Source of the DNA: JBFXDI01 sp050181295
Lineage (GTDB): Bacteria; Pseudomonadota; Alphaproteobacteria; Rhizobiales; Aestuariivirgaceae
Direction of reading: 5' to 3'
Length of the DNA: 30,435 bases
NCBI GenBank assembly: GCA_050181295.1
Contig: JBFXDI010000039.1
Span: 1 to 30,435 of the forward strand
Numbering within the stretch: the first letter of the stretch is position 1; every line of letters starts with the position of its first letter. The notes under the pieces are model-generated. The model searched no databases and was not told the DNA's origin. It saw only the letters and a list, made by a program, of their open reading frames with translations. The translations under genes and the position numbers were made by a program. Shown here in pieces: positions 22,838-30,435 of this stretch.

Positions 22838-23298
22838 CGGTCTTCCGTTCGCTCGTCCTGCCGGCTCGCCTGCGCGCAGGAGCCTAGGCGGCGAGCGACC
22901 TGCACTTCCGTCATGGTCATGTTCTTGGCGCCCATCACCATGTCGATGCGGCCCTCGAAGCCGTTATCCTTAACAGTGAAGGTCGCCGTGGCGCGGGCTG
23001 CGTCCCGACCCACGCAGACAACCCGGTAGGCGATATGATCGCCCTCACGCCGCCACTCCGCCATCCCGCAGCCGGCAAAGGGCGTGTTGGCGCTGAGCAC
23101 CGGGAAGATGGCGGCTTCCGAGTCTCCCGAGAGGCAGATGCTCGTCTCCTTGCGCAGCGCCCAGCGCTCCACATGCGGCAGCTCCAGCCAGTAGGACACA
23201 CGGTAGCTCCCGCGTGGGGGAAGCTCATCCGCGGGCGCCGGTGAAGCCCCGACGAGGAGCACCGCGCCCAGGACACCTGCCGCCACCAGCCTTTGCAT
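22834..23298 (-). CDS. DUF3617 family periplasmic protein
   Basis: This 154-residue protein has a Sec signal peptide (MQRLVAAGVLGAVLLVGASPAPADE, cleavage near residue 23) and a body matching the DUF3617 pattern. It shows PRGSYRVSYWLELP at the start of the mature chain, an ICLSGD cysteine, FAGCGMAEWRREGDHIAYRVVC, and the C-terminal GRIDMVMGAKNMTMTEVQVARRLGSC. Conserved cysteines suggest disulfide bonds in the periplasm. No function is known for the family. It is monocistronic, with convergent overlap of 4 bp with the guanylyltransferase gene. Confidence 0.8.
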   Translation of the reverse strand: MQRLVAAGVLGAVLLVGASPAPADELPPRGSYRVSYWLELPHVERWALRKETSICLSGDSEAAIFPVLSANTPFAGCGMAEWRREGDHIAYRVVCVGRDAARATATFTVKDNGFEGRIDMVMGAKNMTMTEVQVARRLGSCAQASRQDERTEDR

Positions 23299-23373
23299 GC
23301 GTCTTCTCCTCCGCCCGAGAGCATAGCCGGCGCGCGTCGCGACGGCATTCCGTTTCTTGCGACGGTCTTCCTC

Positions 23374-23391
23374 CCGTCACACAGGCTTCAC
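23374..23391 (+). promoter_or_regulatory. Weak Pho-box-like sequence upstream of btaA
   Basis: CCGTCAC, four bases, then GCTTCAC has the 7-4-7 spacing of a PhoB box (consensus CTGTCAT-N4-CTGTCAT) but only partial base matches (5/7 and 3/7). It lies 49 bp before btaA, whose homologues are induced by phosphate starvation, so it is worth recording at low confidence. Confidence 0.2.
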
Positions 23392-23440
23392 GTCGGGGCG
23401 GGATAGGCTTGACGTCGCAGCGATTCCTCAAGGAGTCACG

Positions 23441-24682
23441 ATGTCTCGACCCATCGCAGACGGACGCGGTCTCTCTCTTGAACTCAAGCGAGCGGTGCAC
23501 CGCCACCGCGCGGCGAGCATGGGCGGCGTCCTCGAACGGCTCTTCACGCTCGCCTTCAGCGGCCTCGTCTATCCCCAGATCTGGGAAGATCCGGTGGTGG
23601 ACATGGAAGCCATGGCGCTCGAGCCCGGGCAACGGATCGTCGCCATCGCCTCGGCCGGCTGCAACGTCCTTTCCTACCTCAGCCGGGAGCCCGGCAGTGT
23701 TCTCGCGGTCGATCTCAACCCCGCCCATATCGCGCTCAACCGCCTCAAGCTCGCGGCGGCGCGCTACGCACCGACCTACGAGGACTTCCTGCGCTTCTTC
23801 GGCGAGGCCGACCGGCGCGAGAACCTGCGCCTCTACGACAAGGTGCTCCGGCGCCGGCTCGATCTCGCGACGCGCGACTACTGGGATGGCCGCGACATCC
23901 TCGGCCGACGGCGGATCGGCGCCTTCGGCCGCGGCTTCTATCGCCACGGCCTGCTCGGCCGCTTCATCGGCGCGGCGCATCTCGCCTCGCGGCTCTGCGG
24001 CCTTCGTCCCCAGGAGATCCTCGAGGCCGCGACGGTCGAGGCGCAGGCGGAGCTCTTCGAGCGGAAGTTCGCGCCGCTCTTCGACCGGCCGGCCGTGCGC
24101 CGGCTGCTCGACCGCCGGCTCGCACTCTACGGGCTCGGCATACCGCCGGCGCAGTTCGACCGGCTGGCGAACGGGCGGCCCATGGCCGAGGTGCTGAAGG
24201 AAAGGCTCCGGAAGCTCGCCTGCGATTTTCCGCTCAAGGAAAACTATTTCGCCTGGCAGGCCTTCGGCCGCAGCTACGGCCTCGAAGCCCATGCCGCCCT
24301 GCCCCCTTATCTGGAGCGGGCGCATTTCGAGACGGTTCGCCGCAACGCGCATCGCGTCCAGCCGGTGCGGGGCTCGCTCACGGCCGTTCTCGCGGAGGAG
24401 CCGGCGCGCAGCATCGACCGCTACGTGCTGCTCGACGCCCAGGACTGGATGAGCGGTCCGCAGCTCGATGCGCTCTGGAGCGAGATCACGCGCACCGCGC
24501 GAGACGGGGCGCGGGTGATATTCCGCACCGCGGACGAGGCCGATATCCTTTTCGGCGCGCTCAGTTCAAGCCTTCGCGCCCATTGGCGCTACGAGGCCGA
24601 GAAGTCGCGCGACCTCACCGCCAGGGACCGCTCGGCGGTCTACGGTGCCTTCCATCTCTATTGTCTGGAGCCGCTTTCGTGA
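23441..24682 (+). CDS. btaA: BtaA: S-adenosylmethionine:diacylglycerol 3-amino-3-carboxypropyl transferase
   Basis: This 413-residue DUF3419/BtaA enzyme transfers the aminocarboxypropyl group of S-adenosylmethionine to diacylglycerol, giving diacylglycerylhomoserine, the first step to the betaine lipid DGTS. Visible marks are GLVYPQIWEDPVVDMEAM, the SAM-binding segment IASAGCNVLSYLSREPG followed by VLAVDLNPAHIALN, and the C-terminal DAQDWMSGPQLDALW. AGGAG at 23431-23435 sets the ATG. Its TGA overlaps the GTG of btaB. In rhizobia the pathway replaces phospholipids when phosphate is short. Confidence 0.94.
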   Translation: MSRPIADGRGLSLELKRAVHRHRAASMGGVLERLFTLAFSGLVYPQIWEDPVVDMEAMALEPGQRIVAIASAGCNVLSYLSREPGSVLAVDLNPAHIALNRLKLAAARYAPTYEDFLRFFGEADRRENLRLYDKVLRRRLDLATRDYWDGRDILGRRRIGAFGRGFYRHGLLGRFIGAAHLASRLCGLRPQEILEAATVEAQAELFERKFAPLFDRPAVRRLLDRRLALYGLGIPPAQFDRLANGRPMAEVLKERLRKLACDFPLKENYFAWQAFGRSYGLEAHAALPPYLERAHFETVRRNAHRVQPVRGSLTAVLAEEPARSIDRYVLLDAQDWMSGPQLDALWSEITRTARDGARVIFRTADEADILFGALSSSLRAHWRYEAEKSRDLTARDRSAVYGAFHLYCLEPLS

Positions 24683-25341
24683 GCGTGATCGATCTCGGCC
24701 ATGCGCGGCTCATGGACGGTGTCTATGCCCGCCAGCGCCATATCTACGATGCCACGCGGCGCTACTACCTGCTCGGCCGCGATACGCTTCTGCACGAGCT
24801 CGATCCGCCGCTCGAAGGCTCGGTGCTGGAGGTGGGCTGCGGCACGGGTCGAAACCTCTTCGCGCTCGCCGACCGGCACCCGGGCGTCCGGCTCTACGGC
24901 TTCGACGTCTCGACCGAGATGCTGGCGACGGCGCTCGAGCGGGCGCTCCGCCATCCGCGCCGCGGGGCCTTCACCTTCGCGCATGCCGACGCCGCCACTT
25001 TCGATCCGCTCCGGACCTTCGGCGTCTCCGGCTTCGAGCGCGTCTTCTTCTCCTACACGCTCTCGATGATCCCCGCCTGGCGCGAGGCGCTGGCAAAGGG
25101 CTTCGAGGCCGTGCTGCCCGGCGGCAGCCTGCACGTCGTCGATTTCGGCCAGCAGGAGCGGCTGCCCCACGCCTTTCGCGCCGCGCTCACCGGCTGGCTC
25201 GGCCTCTTTCATGCGACGCCGCGCCGCGAGCTTCGCGAGGCGGCTGTAGCGCTTGCGGAGGCAAAAGAGGCGCGGCTGGACTTCCGCCGCCTGCACGGCG
25301 GCTATGCCTGGTCGCTGACGCTCAGCAAGCCGAGCTTCTGA
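24679..25341 (+). CDS. btaB: BtaB: diacylglycerylhomoserine N-methyltransferase
   Basis: This 220-residue class I SAM methyltransferase trimethylates diacylglycerylhomoserine to DGTS. SAM motif I is LEVGCGTGRNLFALA, then LYGFDVSTEMLATA, and the post-motif is FFSYTLSMIPAWREAL. The N-terminal MDGVYARQRHIYDATRRYYLLGRD is typical of BtaB. I use the GTG at 24679-24681, overlapping the btaA stop (GTGA), because an upstream ATG would overlap btaA extensively in another frame. The last 40 bp overlap the convergent LpxH-like gene. Confidence 0.93.
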   Translation: MSVIDLGHARLMDGVYARQRHIYDATRRYYLLGRDTLLHELDPPLEGSVLEVGCGTGRNLFALADRHPGVRLYGFDVSTEMLATALERALRHPRRGAFTFAHADAATFDPLRTFGVSGFERVFFSYTLSMIPAWREALAKGFEAVLPGGSLHVVDFGQQERLPHAFRAALTGWLGLFHATPRRELREAAVALAEAKEARLDFRRLHGGYAWSLTLSKPSF

Positions 25342-26117
25342 ACCTCGCGGCCGGCGAGCGCCCGCATCTCCGCCCAGTTGAGAAGCTCGAGCTTCCCGTC
25401 CAGCGTCTCGACCAGCGCGGTGCAGCTTTCCACCCAGTCGCCGTCGTTGCAGTAGTGGACGTCGCCGATGAAGCGCATCTGCGGGGTGTGGATGTGCCCG
25501 CAGATAACGCCGGCGGCGCCCCGCTGCCGGGCTTCCCGCACCACCGCGTCCTCGAAATTGGAGATGTACTGGACGGCCTGCTTGACCTTGCGCTTCAGGA
25601 GCGCCGAGAGCGACCAGTAGGGAAGTCCCAGCGCGCGGCGCGCCCGGTTGAGATGGCGGTTGAGAAGGAGCGCCACGTCGTAGGCCCGGTCGCCGAGCAG
25701 CGCCAGCCACTTCGCGTGCAGCACCACGCCGTCGAACTTGTCGCCATGCAGCACGAGGTAGCGCTTGCCGGTGGCGGTCACATGCACCGCCTCCTCCAGC
25801 ACCCGCACGCGCCCGAAGCTCAGCTTCACGAAGTCGCGGAAATTCTCGTCGTGATTGCCGGGTATGAAGACGAGCCGCGTCCCCTTGCGGGCCTTGCGGA
25901 GCAGCTTCTGGATGACGTCGTTGTGGCTCTGCTCCCAGTACCAGGTCTTCTTGAGCGACCAGCTGTCGACGATGTCGCCCACGAGGTAGAGCGTGCGCGA
26001 TTCCGTCACGCGCAGGAAGTCGAGGAGCAGCTCCGTCTGGCAGCGCTTGGTGCCGAGATGCAGGTCCGAAATCCAGATCGCGCGGTAGCGGAACGGCAAG
26101 GCCGGCTGATTCGTCAT
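25302..26117 (-). CDS. LpxH-like metallophosphoesterase (UDP-2,3-diacylglucosamine diphosphatase family)
   Basis: This 271-residue calcineurin-fold phosphoesterase has all metal motifs: DLHLGTK, GDIVDSW, GNHDE, HGDKFD and GHIHTP. The motif set and length fit the LpxH/LpxH2-type branch that acts, or is thought to act, on UDP-diacylglucosamine in lipid A synthesis. Alphaproteobacteria generally use LpxI for that step, so the real substrate may differ. A GGGGGGTGAT ribosome binding site lies just before the ATG. Its C-terminal 40 bp overlap btaB on the other strand; the shared lipid theme may be meaningful. Confidence 0.85.
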   Translation of the reverse strand: MTNQPALPFRYRAIWISDLHLGTKRCQTELLLDFLRVTESRTLYLVGDIVDSWSLKKTWYWEQSHNDVIQKLLRKARKGTRLVFIPGNHDENFRDFVKLSFGRVRVLEEAVHVTATGKRYLVLHGDKFDGVVLHAKWLALLGDRAYDVALLLNRHLNRARRALGLPYWSLSALLKRKVKQAVQYISNFEDAVVREARQRGAAGVICGHIHTPQMRFIGDVHYCNDGDWVESCTALVETLDGKLELLNWAEMRALAGREVQKLGLLSVSDQA

Positions 26118-26194
26118 GGGATCACCCCCCCTCGGGGAGGATCAGTGGCCGTGCTTTGCGAAGTCCACATGACAGCCGGGCAGCCATTGTGTGG

Positions 26195-26229
26195 GGCGGG
26201 TTAGGCGCATTTCAGCGCCGTAACCCGCC
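26195..26229. repeat. GGCGGGTTA palindromic repeat
   Basis: The hairpin GGCGGGTTAGGCGC (26195-26208) with GCGCC-G-TAACCCGCC (26215-26229) has one bulged base and a 6-base loop. It is the dispersed GGCGGGTTA...TAACCCGCC type of repeat. Together with the next hairpin it separates the LpxH-like and binding-protein genes and can end the latter's transcript. Confidence 0.7.
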
Positions 26230-26241
26230 GAGCACTCCTCA

Positions 26242-26273
26242 AGGGCGGATTACGCCTTCGGCTAATCCGCCCT
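26242..26273. repeat. AGGGCGGATTA palindromic repeat
   Basis: The near-perfect hairpin AGGGCGGATTA (26242-26252) with TAATCCGCCCT (26263-26273), closed by GCC-TTC-GGC, is a well-known dispersed palindrome in proteobacterial genomes. It lies 15 bp after the stop of the binding-protein gene (minus strand), so it likely also serves as its 3' hairpin. Confidence 0.75.
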
Positions 26274-26288
26274 ACGATGCTGCGGCTA

Positions 26289-27893
26289 TCAGGCCGCAAA
26301 CCACCAGCGCTCGGCGATCTTCAGCCCGTCGAGCGGCCAGTTGGCGGCCACCTCGGCATGGGCGAGCTTCGCCGAATGGGCATCGACGAAGTTCGTGAAC
26401 ATCACGTTCACCACTCCCCCGTCGTCATGCACGAGCTGCTGCATCTCGGCATACATCGCCGCGCGCTTGTCCTCGTCGGCCTCGGAGCGGGCCTGGACCA
26501 GGAGCTCGTTGAAGCGCGGGTTCTTCCACTGGGTCTCGTTCCAGGGGGCGTCGGCGGCATAGATCGCCGTGAACAGCCAGTCGCAGGTCGGCCGGCCGGC
26601 CCAGTAGGAGCCGACAAGCGGCTTCTTCATCCACACATTGTCCCAGTAGCCGTCATTGGCCTCGCGGATGACGTTAAGGTCGATCCCGGCCTTGGACGCA
26701 TGCTCCTTCCAGAGGAGTGCGGAGTCGACCGAACCGGCGAAGGCGGCTTCGGCGGTCGAAAGATCGATCTTCAGGGTCTCGAAGCCGGCCTTGCGCAGGA
26801 AGCTTCTGGCCTTGTCCGGGTCGTAGACATGCCGCGGCTTCGGGTCGATGGCGAACTTGACGGCCGGCGAGATCGGGTTGTCGTTGGCCACGAGCCCGTG
26901 GCTCAGGAACACCTTCTCCAGGATGTCGTTGCGGTCGATCGAATGCTTGAGCGCCAGCCGCACGTCCTTGTTGTCGAAGGGCGGCACCGTCACCCGCATG
27001 GGGAAGAGATAGTGGCCGTAGCCCGTCTGCTCGGAGATGGCGACGTTCGGGTTCTTCTGGAGGAGATGCAGCGACTTCAGGTCCGCGCTGTCCAGGTAGT
27101 CGACCTCGCCCGCCACGAGCGCGCTGGTGCGCGCCGCGACATCGGCCACCACGAGCGCGATCACGGCATCGAAGTGCGCCCTGTCGGACTTGTAGTAGTT
27201 GGGATTGCGCGTGAAGCTCGAGCGGACGCCCGGCTCGAAGCTCTCGAGCACGTAGGGGCCCGTGCGGTCGCCCGACTGCCAGTCGGCCTTGCCGTCGACG
27301 ACCGGCATGATCGGCAGGTGGTAGTCGCTCAGCACATAAGGGAAATCGGCGTTCCCCGCCTCAAGCTCGATGACGACGCTCGACGGCCCATCGGCCCGGA
27401 TATCGGTCACGGGCTTCAAGAGCGAGGCGGCGGCGGACTTCGAGCCTTCGCCCATGTGGTGCCGGAGCGAGCCGATGACATCTTCCGGCGTCACGGCCTT
27501 GCCCTTGTGGAAGGTGACCCCCGGCCGCAGCTTCACGATCCAGCGCCTCGCGCCGTCGGCGGGCTCGATCGAGAGCGCGAGATCGGGCACCGCGTTGCTC
27601 TTGGCGTCGATCTCGGTGAGGCTGTTGGAGAGCGTGCCCCACATGGTCGTGCCGGTGTACTGGTCCGGATAGGTCGCGGGATCGAGCGTGTCCGTCGTGG
27701 CGCCATGGCCGAGGGCGAGCCTGAGCGTCCCGCCCTTCCGGGGCTCGGCGCGGGCGGCGCGCGTGAAAAGCCCGTGGGCCGCGACCGGCGCGAGCCCCGC
27801 GGCGAGCGCGAGCTGGATGAAGCTCCGGCGCGAGATGCGGGCCCGCGATGCGAGCGCCTGCGCGTCTGCCAGCCTGCGGGTCTCGTCGGACAT
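26289..27893 (-). CDS. Orphan family-5 ABC solute-binding protein
   Basis: This binding protein of about 534 residues belongs to the DppA/OppA family with a twin-arginine signal (SRRSFIQLALAAG, likely cleavage after RAARA). The mature start shows GGTLRLALGHGATTDTLDPATYPDQYTG, and the second half carries DVRLALKHSIDRNDIL, both usual for the family. I prefer the ATG at 27891-27893 (MSDETRRLADAQ); a GTG at 27918-27920 would add nine residues. No permease or ATPase gene is adjacent, so it must serve a transporter encoded elsewhere. It occupies the position downstream of the response regulator where a sensor kinase is expected. The ligand is unknown, and the sequence differs clearly from the binding protein at 10154-11713. 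Confidence 0.9.
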   Translation of the reverse strand: MSDETRRLADAQALASRARISRRSFIQLALAAGLAPVAAHGLFTRAARAEPRKGGTLRLALGHGATTDTLDPATYPDQYTGTTMWGTLSNSLTEIDAKSNAVPDLALSIEPADGARRWIVKLRPGVTFHKGKAVTPEDVIGSLRHHMGEGSKSAAASLLKPVTDIRADGPSSVVIELEAGNADFPYVLSDYHLPIMPVVDGKADWQSGDRTGPYVLESFEPGVRSSFTRNPNYYKSDRAHFDAVIALVVADVAARTSALVAGEVDYLDSADLKSLHLLQKNPNVAISEQTGYGHYLFPMRVTVPPFDNKDVRLALKHSIDRNDILEKVFLSHGLVANDNPISPAVKFAIDPKPRHVYDPDKARSFLRKAGFETLKIDLSTAEAAFAGSVDSALLWKEHASKAGIDLNVIREANDGYWDNVWMKKPLVGSYWAGRPTCDWLFTAIYAADAPWNETQWKNPRFNELLVQARSEADEDKRAAMYAEMQQLVHDDGGVVNVMFTNFVDAHSAKLAHAEVAANWPLDGLKIAERWWFAA

Positions 27894-28109
27894 GGATGCC
27901 ACTGAAAATGATCGCTTCACGGAAGGAAGGTATTCCCGAGCCTACTCTTGCGCCAGAGGGGGCGGGGTTCGCTACTGCATCCAACCGGCACGCTTTAAAA
28001 TTCGTAAACTCCGGAAAGGGTTCCGCAACCATAGCGCGGGAAATGCGGGAGAGGTTGCGGAAGGCGCGCAAAAGCCGCCATCCGGATGTCCGTGCCGCGG
28101 CTCAGCGGC

Positions 28110-28784
28110 TTAGTCGGCGCGGATCATGTAGCCCGCGCCCCGCACGGTGTGCAGCAGCGGCTTCGGGAAATCCTTGTCGATCTTCGAGCGCAGGCGCGAG
28201 ATGTGGACGTCGATGACGTTGGTCTGCGGGTCGAAGTGATAGTCCCAGACGTGCTCGAGCAGCATGGTGCGGGTCACGACTTGCCCGGCATTGCGCATGA
28301 GGTATTCGAGCAGCTTGAACTCGCGCGGCTGCAGCAGGATGGCCGTCCCGTCCCGCTTCACCGTGCGGCCGAGCAGGTCCATCTCGAGATCGCCCGCCTT
28401 GAGCCGGGTCTGCTGCGGCTGGCTCGAGGGCCGGCGCGCCAGGCTCTCGATGCGCGCCAGGAGCTCTGAAAAAGCGTAGGGCTTGCCGAGATAGTCGTCG
28501 CCGCCGGCCCTCAAGCCCTTCACCTTCTCGTCGACGTCGCCGAGCGCGGAAAGGATCAGCGCCGGGGTCAGGATGGCCTCCTGCCTCAGCGTCCGGATGA
28601 GGGAAAGCCCGTCGAGCTTCGGCAGCATGCGGTCCACGATGAGCACGTCGTGCAGCCCTTCGCGGGCAAGGGCGAGGCCTTCCTCGCCGTCGGCCGCGAG
28701 ATCGGCGACATGGCCCGCTTCCTTGAGGCCCTTGATCAGCCAGGAGGCGCCCTCCTGGTCGTCTTCCACGATCAGTATGCGCAT
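28110..28784 (-). CDS. OmpR/PhoB-family response regulator
   Basis: This 224-residue two-domain regulator has a receiver domain (about 1-115: MRILIVEDDQEG, phosphoacceptor Asp in LIVDRMLPKLDG, Lys in LGKPYAFSELLARI) and a winged-helix output domain (about 125-222: LQPREFKLLEYLMRNAGQVV, DVHISRLRSKID, HTVRGAGYMI). I start it at the canonical MRILIVED; an in-frame ATG at 28844 would add 20 atypical residues. It follows degP on the same strand, 190 bp away, with two hairpins between. In related Rhizobiales I recall degP, this regulator, a histidine kinase and glnE in a row; here the kinase and glnE are absent downstream. Confidence 0.92.
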   Translation of the reverse strand: MRILIVEDDQEGASWLIKGLKEAGHVADLAADGEEGLALAREGLHDVLIVDRMLPKLDGLSLIRTLRQEAILTPALILSALGDVDEKVKGLRAGGDDYLGKPYAFSELLARIESLARRPSSQPQQTRLKAGDLEMDLLGRTVKRDGTAILLQPREFKLLEYLMRNAGQVVTRTMLLEHVWDYHFDPQTNVIDVHISRLRSKIDKDFPKPLLHTVRGAGYMIRAD

Positions 28785-28864
28785 GCGCTCCGCATTGCCC
28801 CATAGAGGCCCGACCGGCGTCGGGCGCAAACGTTCATCTAGCATGTCTCACCCGCCTGGAAAGC

Positions 28865-28890
28865 CCGGCGAGGCGGATCTGCCTCGCCGG
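28865..28890. terminator. Perfect hairpin between degP and the response regulator
   Basis: A perfect 10-bp stem, CCGGCGAGGC (28865-28874) with GCCTCGCCGG (28881-28890), closes on the loop GGATCT. No T-run follows on either strand. It may terminate or attenuate degP transcripts before the regulator gene. Confidence 0.5.
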
Positions 28891-28906
28891 AAGAAGGTCC
28901 GCGGCC

Positions 28907-28965
28907 GAGCGAAGAGCCGTGAAGCGGGGGAGGACGGACGGAAACCCGTTCAAGGCTCTTCGCTC
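28907..28965. terminator. Long inverted repeat after the degP stop
   Basis: A perfect 12-bp inverted repeat, GAGCGAAGAGCC (28907-28918) with GGCTCTTCGCTC (28954-28965), encloses a 35-base loop. It begins 9 bp past the degP stop codon (minus strand). It is a likely 3' stabiliser or weak terminator that separates degP expression from the regulator. Confidence 0.5.
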
Positions 28966-28974
28966 AGCCGGCGG

Positions 28975-30435
28975 TCACGACTGCTGGGTCGGAAGCGCGA
29001 CGAAACGCTGCCGCTCGCCCGACTTGACCAGCAAAAGCACGCGCTTCGATCCGTCGGCGGCCACCTTGTCGATGGCGGCCCTGAGCGCGTCCGGATCGTC
29101 GACCTGGATGCCGCTCACCTCGAGAATGATGTCGCCGGGCTTGAGGCCCTTTTCCGCCGCGGGGCTTTCCGGCGTGACGCCCGTCACCAGCACGCCCTGG
29201 CCGTCCTCGGCCGGCATGAGCTGCAGGCCGAGGGAGGCGCGCGCGGGGCTTTGCTGCTCGTCGCTGTTGCGCGAGGCGAGCTGGTCGTCGCCCGGCATGG
29301 TGCCGATCGTGATGTCGATCGTCTGCTCCTTGCCACCGCGGAAGATCGTCACCGGCACCGTCTCGCCGGGCGCGATCTTGGCCACCTCACGGGCGAGGTC
29401 GCGCGGGTCTGCGACCTCGTGGTCGCGGACCTTGAGCACCGTGTCGCCGGTCTTGAGGCCCGCCTTGAGCGCGGGCGAGTCCGGCGTCACGTCGGCCACG
29501 ATGGCGCCCTTGGCGTTCTTCAGCCCGACGCTCTCGGCGATGTCGGCGGTCACGGGCTGGATCTGCACGCCGAGCCAGCCGCGCGTCACCTTGCCGTCCT
29601 GCTTCAGGTCCTCGATGATCGCCTTGGCGGTCGCGGCCGGGATGGCGAAGCCGATGCCGACGCTGCCGCCCGAGGGCGAGAAGATCGCGGTGTTGATGCC
29701 GATGACCTCGCCCTGCAGGTTGAACGCCGGGCCACCCGAGTTGCCCTTGTTGATGGGCGCGTCGATCTGCAGGAAGTCGTCATAGGGACCGTTGCCGATA
29801 TCGCGCTCGCGGGCCGAGATGATGCCCGTTGTGACGGTGCCGCCCAGGCCGAAGGGATTGCCGACCGCGACCACCCAGTCGCCGACGCGCACGTCGTTCT
29901 CGGCGAACTTCACGAACTGGAAGGTCTTGTCCGACTTGATCTTGATGAGAGCGAGGTCGGTCTTCGGATCGGTGCCGATGACGTCGGCCTTGAGCTCCTC
30001 GCCGTCGGAAGTCTTCACCGTCACTTCCTCGGCGTTCGCGACCACGTGGTTGTTGGTCACGGCATAGCCGTCGGCCGAGATGATGAAGCCTGATCCTTGC
30101 GCGATGCCGCGCGGGCTCTGGTTGGGGAACGGGAGCTGGCGTCCGAACTGGTCGAAGAACTGCCGGAAGGGGCTGTCGGGCGGCAGGTCGGGCATCTGCA
30201 TGCGCTGCTGGTCGTTGCGGTTGACGACCGGCGCATAGCGGACCTCGACGCTGATCACCGACGGCATGACCTTCTCGACCAGGTCGGCGAAGCCCTCAGC
30301 CGGCGCATGGTTGAAAATGGTCTCCGCGCTGGCGGTCAGCGAGGGTGGCAGGGCGGTCAGGGTGGTGAGGCCCGTCGCCGCGAGCAGGCCGGCGGCGACG
30401 AGCGCCACGACGGTCCTGCTGCGCGGCCGGCGCGT
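28975..30435 (-). CDS. degP: DegP/HtrA (Do-family) periplasmic serine protease, 5' end outside window
   Basis: At least 487 residues of a periplasmic protease-chaperone are present; the frame is open to the right edge, so the true start is beyond it. A basic stretch then a hydrophobic signal segment (VVALVAAGLLAATGLTTLTA) directs export. The trypsin-like domain holds the triad His (AVTNNHVV), Asp (DPKTDLALIKI) and Ser (NKGNSGGPAFN). Two PDZ domains follow (starting at about GWLGVQIQPVT and ASLGLQLMPAED), as in DegP rather than DegS. A glutamine/phenylalanine-rich loop (DSPFRQFFDQFGRQLPF) corresponds to the LA loop. It degrades or refolds misfolded envelope proteins. The GTG at 30406-30408 is internal to the signal region and is not the likely start. 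Confidence 0.95.
   Translation of the reverse strand, partial: TRRPRSRTVVALVAAGLLAATGLTTLTALPPSLTASAETIFNHAPAEGFADLVEKVMPSVISVEVRYAPVVNRNDQQRMQMPDLPPDSPFRQFFDQFGRQLPFPNQSPRGIAQGSGFIISADGYAVTNNHVVANAEEVTVKTSDGEELKADVIGTDPKTDLALIKIKSDKTFQFVKFAENDVRVGDWVVAVGNPFGLGGTVTTGIISARERDIGNGPYDDFLQIDAPINKGNSGGPAFNLQGEVIGINTAIFSPSGGSVGIGFAIPAATAKAIIEDLKQDGKVTRGWLGVQIQPVTADIAESVGLKNAKGAIVADVTPDSPALKAGLKTGDTVLKVRDHEVADPRDLAREVAKIAPGETVPVTIFRGGKEQTIDITIGTMPGDDQLASRNSDEQQSPARASLGLQLMPAEDGQGVLVTGVTPESPAAEKGLKPGDIILEVSGIQVDDPDALRAAIDKVAADGSKRVLLLVKSGERQRFVALPTQQS

Noticed and set aside
28785..28844. Upstream start for the response regulator
   Set aside because: The added 20 residues are atypical, while MRILIVEDD is the standard receiver-domain N-terminus.
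1..30435. tRNA, rRNA, insertion sequence or prophage genes
   Set aside because: By eye, no cloverleaf, rRNA-like sequence, transposase, integrase or flanking direct repeats could be supported anywhere in the window.

Overview
The window looks like chromosomal DNA from a high-GC alphaproteobacterium, most likely of the order Hyphomicrobiales (Rhizobiales). The support is a minCDE operon preceded by a full CtrA-type box, a btaA-btaB betaine-lipid pair, a Do-family protease followed by an OmpR-type regulator, many operons joined by ATGA overlaps, and families of palindromic intergenic repeats of the rhizobial kind. There are 27 protein-coding genes, two of them cut by the window edges. I see no tRNA, rRNA, insertion sequence, phage gene or CRISPR array.

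The left half (about 1-18,690) is accessory catabolic and transport DNA. A GntR/FCD regulator is translationally coupled to a cysteine-dioxygenase-like cupin (minus strand, 1-1040), followed by osmC (1134-1565). A plus-strand operon (1742-5394) pairs a trimethylamine-dehydrogenase-like iron-sulfur flavoprotein with an MttB-family methyltransferase that lacks pyrrolysine. A GAF-adenylate cyclase stands alone at 5498-6910. A long minus-strand block (17699 down to 7024) holds a CocE/NonD hydrolase, a complete Dpp/Opp-type ABC importer (two permeases, two ATPases, a Tat-exported binding protein), a BetI-like TetR regulator and a second, paralogous CocE/NonD hydrolase. An Asp-nucleophile alpha/beta hydrolase (17869-18687) diverges from the block.

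The main result is a shared 24-bp inverted-repeat operator. One copy lies 20 bp before the flavoprotein gene (1698-1721). The other, 21 of 24 bases identical after reverse-complementing, lies 18 bp before the first hydrolase of the transporter block (17718-17741). It ties the demethylation pair and the import/hydrolysis block, 16 kb apart and on opposite strands, into one probable regulon. The TetR protein encoded inside the block is the obvious candidate repressor. I infer a pathway in which a conjugate (ester or amide) of an N-methylated compound is imported, hydrolysed by the CocE-type enzymes and demethylated by the MttB/flavoprotein pair. The substrate is unknown, and the flavoprotein lacks several residues that define trimethylamine dehydrogenase.

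The right half (about 18,690-30,435) is mostly housekeeping or envelope functions: minCDE, a VanZ-like membrane protein, a mannose-1-phosphate guanylyltransferase/mannose-6-phosphate isomerase, a DUF3617 periplasmic protein, btaA-btaB for the phosphorus-free lipid DGTS, an LpxH-like phosphoesterase, an orphan family-5 solute-binding protein, an OmpR-type response regulator without a neighbouring kinase, and a truncated DegP/HtrA protease.

Palindromic repeats of at least five types fill the gaps. One type also sits in frame inside both CocE/NonD genes at the same codon position.
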